From Pseudomonadota bacterium (GTDB lineage Bacteria > Desulfobacterota > Desulfovibrionia > Desulfovibrionales > Desulfovibrionaceae): 64,000 nt of DNA. Position 1 is the first letter of the stretch, and each line of letters opens with the position of its first letter. The translations under genes and the position numbers were made by a program. The DNA is taken from contig JAEZYD010000051.1 of assembly GCA_023419375.1 (NCBI GenBank), forward strand, positions 62,001 to 126,000, given 5' to 3'. This document shows positions 60,778 through 64,000 of this stretch, piece after piece. The notes under the pieces are model-generated. The model made no database searches. It was not told where the DNA came from and saw only the letters and a list, made by a program, of their open reading frames with translations.

Positions 60778-61779
60778 ATGCCCGTGAAAGTTGGAATGAA
60801 CGGCTTTGGCCGCATCGGTCGGTATCTGCTGCGTCTTATGGCCGACGATAAAGAAATTCAGATCGCCGCCATCAACGCCCGTGCGGACAACGCCGCGCTG
60901 GCCTATCTTTTCAAGTATGATTCCACTTACGGAACCTTTCAGGGCACAGTTGATCACGATGAAAACGGCATCATCGTCAATGGCCGCCATATCACCGTTA
61001 CCCGCTGCAAGGCGGGCGAATGGGAATGGGAACGCCTTGGCGTAACCCTGGCCGTGGAAACCACGGGCACCATCAAGGACAGGGAAGGCCTTGCCCAGCA
61101 TCTGGCATGCGGCGCAAAAAAGGTTGTGATCTCCGCCCCCGGCAAGGATGTGGACGCCATGATTGTCATGGGCGTAAACCACAACACCTATGATGGCGCA
61201 AAGCACAGCGTCATTTCTGCCGCGTCCTGCACCACCAACTGTCTGGCCCCTGCGGTCAAGGTGCTGCACGAAACCTTTGGCTTCCGTCACGGCCTCATGA
61301 CCACCATCCACTCCTACACCATGAGCCAGCGCATTCTGGACGGCACCCACAAGGACTGGCGTCGCGGCCGCGCCGCTGCCGTGTCCATGGTGCCTTCAAG
61401 CACAGGCGCCGCCAAGGCTGTGGGGCAGGTCATGCCGGAACTGGAAGGCAAGCTCAACGGCATGTCGGTGCGTATTCCCACCTTTGACTGCTCGCTGGTC
61501 GACCTGACCTGTGAAGTGGAAAAAGCCTGTGATGCCGCCGCTGTCAACGCGGCCCTTCAGGCTGCCAGCAAGGGCGCTCTGGCCGAAAACATGGGCTATT
61601 CCGAAGAACCGCTGGTATCCATAGACTACAAGGGCAGTACCTTCGGCGGTGTGGTGGATGCGCTTTCCACCCAGGTGCTTGACGGTACCATGGTCAAACT
61701 GCTCATCTGGTACGATAACGAATCCGGTTTCACCAACCAGTTGCTGCGCCTGCTGCGCATGGTGGGCAAGGACTGCTGA
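60778..61779 (+). CDS. gap: Glyceraldehyde-3-phosphate dehydrogenase
   Basis: 333 residues. VGMNGFGRIGRYLLRLM is the NAD loop; SAASCTTNCLAP holds the catalytic cysteine, and HSYTMSQRILDGTHKDWRRGRAAAVSMVPSSTGAAKA the substrate phosphate sites in segments; WYDNESGFTNQLLRL is the usual C-terminal motif. AAGGAG precedes the start. It forms an operon with fba and is closed by a terminator. Confidence 0.96.
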   Translation: MPVKVGMNGFGRIGRYLLRLMADDKEIQIAAINARADNAALAYLFKYDSTYGTFQGTVDHDENGIIVNGRHITVTRCKAGEWEWERLGVTLAVETTGTIKDREGLAQHLACGAKKVVISAPGKDVDAMIVMGVNHNTYDGAKHSVISAASCTTNCLAPAVKVLHETFGFRHGLMTTIHSYTMSQRILDGTHKDWRRGRAAAVSMVPSSTGAAKAVGQVMPELEGKLNGMSVRIPTFDCSLVDLTCEVEKACDAAAVNAALQAASKGALAENMGYSEEPLVSIDYKGSTFGGVVDALSTQVLDGTMVKLLIWYDNESGFTNQLLRLLRMVGKDC

Positions 61780-61825
61780 TAAGGATTGCGCCTTGCCCTG
61801 CCTGGCAGGGATGGGCATGAATTAC

Positions 61826-61865
61826 GAGCGCGGCGGGTTGCTATACCCGCCGCGCTCTGTTTTTG
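61826..61865 (+). terminator. Intrinsic terminator of fba-gap
   Basis: A perfect 13-bp GC stem (61826-61838 with 61845-61857), 6-base loop, then TGTTTTTG. Confidence 0.88.
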
Positions 61866-62099
61866 CTCACCCGTTTTACTGCCCCTGCCGCAGCGCTTGC
61901 TTTACTCTGCACCTTTTGGGCCGAGCTTCTCAACTCCAGGGTTGACAATCTCGGCCCCAGGCAAATTCTGCTCACCACTCGCCAGCGTGGGAAAAATTTT
62001 CCCCTTTTCTTTGCCACGCCTTAAGCATTGCCCAAGAAAACTGGCTCTACGCAAGGCATTACAGACATTGCGCCTGAACGATTCATTTACGCCCAACCC
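61866..62099. other. Intergenic region before the flagellin promoter
   Basis: No gene is seen. A 15-bp palindrome, GGGAAAA-A-TTTTCCC at 61989-62003, is the only clear element. It could be a regulator site for the flagellin gene. Confidence 0.5.
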
Positions 62100-62126
62100 T
62101 AATACTTTTTGCCGTTACGCCGATTA
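62100..62126 (+). promoter_or_regulatory. Sigma-28-type flagellin promoter
   Basis: TAATACTT (62100-62107) and GCCGATTA (62119-62126) with an 11-bp spacer match the sigma-28 (FliA) pattern TAAAGTTT-N11-GCCGATAA at 5 of 8 and 7 of 8 positions. Confidence 0.65.
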
Positions 62127-62206
62127 AGTGGACAAAAGGTGGTAGCACGCAAGGACGCGTCGGCATTTCGCGCCGCCTGTGACATACAGCATTCATGGAG
62201 GAATGT

Positions 62207-63094
62207 ATGTATATCAATCACAATACCATGGCCTCGCAAGTAGGCAACAATCTGACCTCGCACTACAACGACCTCAAAACCTCTACCTCGCGGCTGTCAT
62301 CCGGCCTGCGCATCAATTCCGCTGCGGACGATGCCGCCGGTCTGGCCATTCGCGAACTCATGCGTACCGATATCGCCGCCCTGCAACAGGGCGTGCGTAA
62401 CGCCAACGACGCCATTTCCCTCATTCAGACAGCCGACGGCGCCCTGGGCATCATCGACGAAAAGCTGACCCGTATGAAGGAACTGGCCGAACAGGCCGCC
62501 ACCGGTACCTATGACTCCACCCAGCGCCTGATGATTGAATCGGAGTACCAGGCCATGGCTTCGGAAATTACCCGAATCGCCACAGCCACGGACTTCAACG
62601 GCATCCACCTGCTGGACGGCAACCTGTCGAGCGACTCGCACGTGGGCAACACCATGTCCAGCACGGGCAAGCTGAAGGTGCACTTTGGCACTGCCAACGA
62701 TTCGGCGGAAGACTATTACTACATCCAGATCGGCACGAGCACTGCCTCGGCGCTTGGTGTAGGCAATCAGGCTGCCAGCACTTCCGACGGCAGATCGGTA
62801 TCGACGCAGGAGGCGGCGCAGAAGGCCCTTGTGGCCATCACCAACGCCGTGGTCTCCAAGGACAAGATCCGGGCGCACCTGGGCGCGCTGCAAAACCGGC
62901 TGGAGAACACCATCTCCAACCTGAGCACCCAGGCCGAGAATCTGCAGGCGGCAGAATCCCGCATTTCTGACGTGGACGTTGCCACGGAAATGACGAAGTT
63001 CGTCCGCAACCAGATCCTCACCCAGTCGTCTGTGGCCATGCTCTCGCAGGCCAACAGCATGCCCAAGTTGGCCTTGAACCTGATTTCCGGTTAA
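62207..63094 (+). CDS. Flagellin
   Basis: 295 residues with the usual flagellin ends: an N-terminal coiled-coil D0/D1 (LTSHYNDLKTSTSRLSSGLRINSAADDAAGLAIRELMRTDI in segments) and a C-terminal D1/D0 (LGALQNRLENTISNLSTQAENLQAAESRISDVDVATEM, LTQSSVAMLSQANSMPKLALNLI). The middle D2 region is short, so this is a small flagellin. It is exported by the flagellar apparatus without a signal peptide. GGAGG at 62197-62201 precedes ATG 62207. A sigma-28 promoter and terminator bound it, making a single-gene unit. Confidence 0.95.
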   Translation: MYINHNTMASQVGNNLTSHYNDLKTSTSRLSSGLRINSAADDAAGLAIRELMRTDIAALQQGVRNANDAISLIQTADGALGIIDEKLTRMKELAEQAATGTYDSTQRLMIESEYQAMASEITRIATATDFNGIHLLDGNLSSDSHVGNTMSSTGKLKVHFGTANDSAEDYYYIQIGTSTASALGVGNQAASTSDGRSVSTQEAAQKALVAITNAVVSKDKIRAHLGALQNRLENTISNLSTQAENLQAAESRISDVDVATEMTKFVRNQILTQSSVAMLSQANSMPKLALNLISG

Positions 63095-63183
63095 CGGCAA
63101 AACCAGGTGGTGGAGGGCAGTAGCCCAGGACCGGCCAAGAGGCTGGGGAGAGCTTTAAGGCCATAAACAACACGTTTCTGATG

Positions 63184-63215
63184 AAAGCCGGGTCGTACGC
63201 GACCCGGCTTTTTTT
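63184..63215 (+). terminator. Intrinsic terminator of the first flagellin gene
   Basis: A perfect 12-bp stem (63184-63195 with 63200-63211), 4-base loop, and seven T from 63209 to 63215. Confidence 0.9.
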
Positions 63216-63314
63216 GAGCCCTGCTATCTCATGAGCATCGGCAAATTCTGCATCGGCACAGTTGCCGCAGCAGTTTTTCAGAATGCGCAGTTCTTCCTTA
63301 TTCCCCATTTCCAT
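63210..63314 (-). pseudogene. Possible 5' remnant of a small cysteine-containing gene
   Basis: On the minus strand an AGGAG site stands 7-8 bases before ATG 63314, and the first 33 or so codons (including KNCCGNCADAEF) look coding. The frame then runs into the reverse of the flagellin terminator and on into antisense flagellin sequence to 63018, where it is no longer protein-like. A gene end left between two flagellin copies is one reading; chance is another. Confidence 0.25.
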
Positions 63315-63571
63315 TCTTGTGCTCCTGCCTCCCGCACGCTTGCCCCGCCAACATCCCTGCCCAGGGCAAAAAATACGGGATGCCCCCGCCAGTTCTGCAG
63401 AGCTTGCCTTGCACAGAATAGCCATGGCAGGCAAGGAATATTGTTCACAGCAGCATAAGCCCAAAATTCGCATCTTATAGATATTTGTATATTTTTTTTA
63501 CTGCAAGGGCCGCAACAGCCTGCCATTGGCGCACCAGCCGCCAGCTTATTGACACATGTTCCCTCAATCTC

Positions 63572-63587
63572 TGGCATGAATCCTGCT
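63572..63587 (+). promoter_or_regulatory. Sigma-54-like promoter upstream of the second flagellin gene
   Basis: TGGCATG-AATC-CTGCT has GG and GC 10 bp apart, as sigma-54 requires, and differs from TGGCACG-N4-TTGCT at two bases. It is about 230 bp before the second flagellin start. Confidence 0.4.
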
Positions 63588-63690
63588 GTAAACGAAGTGC
63601 AGGTTTTCAGGCAAATATTGCCCCTCTGAAGCCACGAATCAGAAAGGCAAAAGCGCCTGTCGTTTAGGGCTGCCAGTCCGGTTCGGCTCT

Positions 63691-63698
63691 GCCGATAA
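63691..63698 (+). promoter_or_regulatory. Sigma-28 -10 element for the second flagellin gene
   Basis: GCCGATAA at 63691-63698 equals the sigma-28 -10 consensus, about 120 bp before the start codon. The expected -35 region (63672-63679) matches poorly, 3 of 8. Confidence 0.5.
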
Positions 63699-63816
63699 CA
63701 GTCTGGCTTTCGGAAACTCTTTCCCCGCTCCTTGCGGGATGAACGGCGGCAGTCCGCATGGACGCGGGCGCGCATAGTGCGCCGCCGGGCAGACAGAACA
63801 TTCATGGAGGAATGTC

Positions 63817-64000
63817 ATGTATATCAATAACAACTCAATGGCTTCCAATGTTGCCAACAACTTGACCTCCCACTACAACGACCTGAAGACTTCGACCCAG
63901 CGTCTGTCCACAGGCCTGCGCGTTAACTCCGCTGCTGACGATGCCGCCGGCCTCGCCATTCGCGAATTGATGCGTACGGATATCAAGGCGTTGCAACAGG
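63817..64000 (+). CDS. Second flagellin, N-terminal part
   Basis: Open to the window end, 61 codons. It begins MYINNNSMASNVANNLTSHY and continues with LKTSTQRLSTGLRVNSAADDAAGLAIREL in segments, nearly matching the first flagellin (D0/D1 helix). The ribosome site and leader (TTCATGGAGGAATGT before ATG) are also copied. It is a paralogue lying in tandem 722 bp downstream. The rest is outside the window. Confidence 0.93.
   Translation, partial: MYINNNSMASNVANNLTSHYNDLKTSTQRLSTGLRVNSAADDAAGLAIRELMRTDIKALQQ

Noticed and set aside
1..64000. tRNA, rRNA, CRISPR, transposon or prophage genes
   Set aside because: I saw no tRNA-like T-loop sets, regularly spaced repeats, transposase or integrase motifs; the genes are ordinary chromosomal ones.

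Overview
The window looks like ordinary chromosome from a sulfate-reducing Deltaproteobacterium (Desulfobacterota), most likely Desulfovibrio sensu lato. The signs are high-GC, tightly packed genes, a hydrogenase maturation factor (HypF), split feoA/feoB, an XRE-cupin regulator beside an acyl-CoA synthetase, a carboxynorspermidine-type dehydrogenase, tandem flagellins and several diguanylate cyclases. This assignment is inference from gene content; no rRNA or tRNA gene is present. I found no prophage, insertion sequence, CRISPR array or integrase.

Layout. 1-4720: end of purA, holB, then a large sensor diguanylate cyclase (two solute-binding domains, PAS, GGDEF) split by a one-base frameshift. 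4.9-8.9 kb: a small secreted orphan, a YdcZ-type membrane protein, asnS and asd. 8.9-12.1 kb: class IV aminotransferase, glycosyltransferase and a TtuA/Ncs6-like tRNA thiolase. 12.2-18 kb: marR-fabF on the minus strand, divergent from feoB with an overlapping diguanylate cyclase; feoA faces them. 18.2-22.2 kb: hexapeptide acyltransferase and a DUF1998 helicase carrying a C-terminal exonuclease-like domain. 22.2-26.9 kb (minus): methyltransferase, orphan, speB-panB and a Bcr/CflA exporter. 27-32 kb: UvrD-like helicase, thiL, GT2 and class II aldolase, closely packed. 32-33.5 kb: a DUF4198/NikK-like pair behind a possible NikR operator. 33.6-39.1 kb: serS, a lipoprotein/TPR/orphan set, and a PAS diguanylate cyclase behind two CRP/FNR-type palindromes. 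39.2-49.7 kb: secreted orphan, sppA, acyl-CoA synthetase with its XRE-cupin regulator, hypF, an RsmF-like methyltransferase and an FG-GAP periplasmic protein. 49.8-53.5 kb: purD, purE and a 7TM diguanylate cyclase. 53.7-58.6 kb (minus): carboxynorspermidine-type dehydrogenase, an HDAC-family hydrolase with zinc ribbon, an orphan, tmk and a YhaM-like exonuclease. 58.8-64 kb: surE, fba-gap and two tandem flagellin genes, the second cut by the window edge.

Functional threads. Purine synthesis (purA, purD, purE), glycolysis/gluconeogenesis (fba, gap), metal uptake (feoA, feoB, NikK/NikL-like) and metalloenzyme maturation (hypF) occur with cyclic-di-GMP signalling (four GGDEF proteins) and motility (flagellins). 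The most useful non-coding signals are identical 12-bp palindromes at the marR and fabF promoters, Fur-like boxes at feoB and feoA, a terminator-like hairpin in the speB leader, NikR-like half-sites spaced 52 bp centre to centre, and CRP/FNR palindromes before a diguanylate cyclase. No single locus is clearly a wholly new system. The helicase-exonuclease fusion with a well-formed internal start and the regulatory sites are the best leads.
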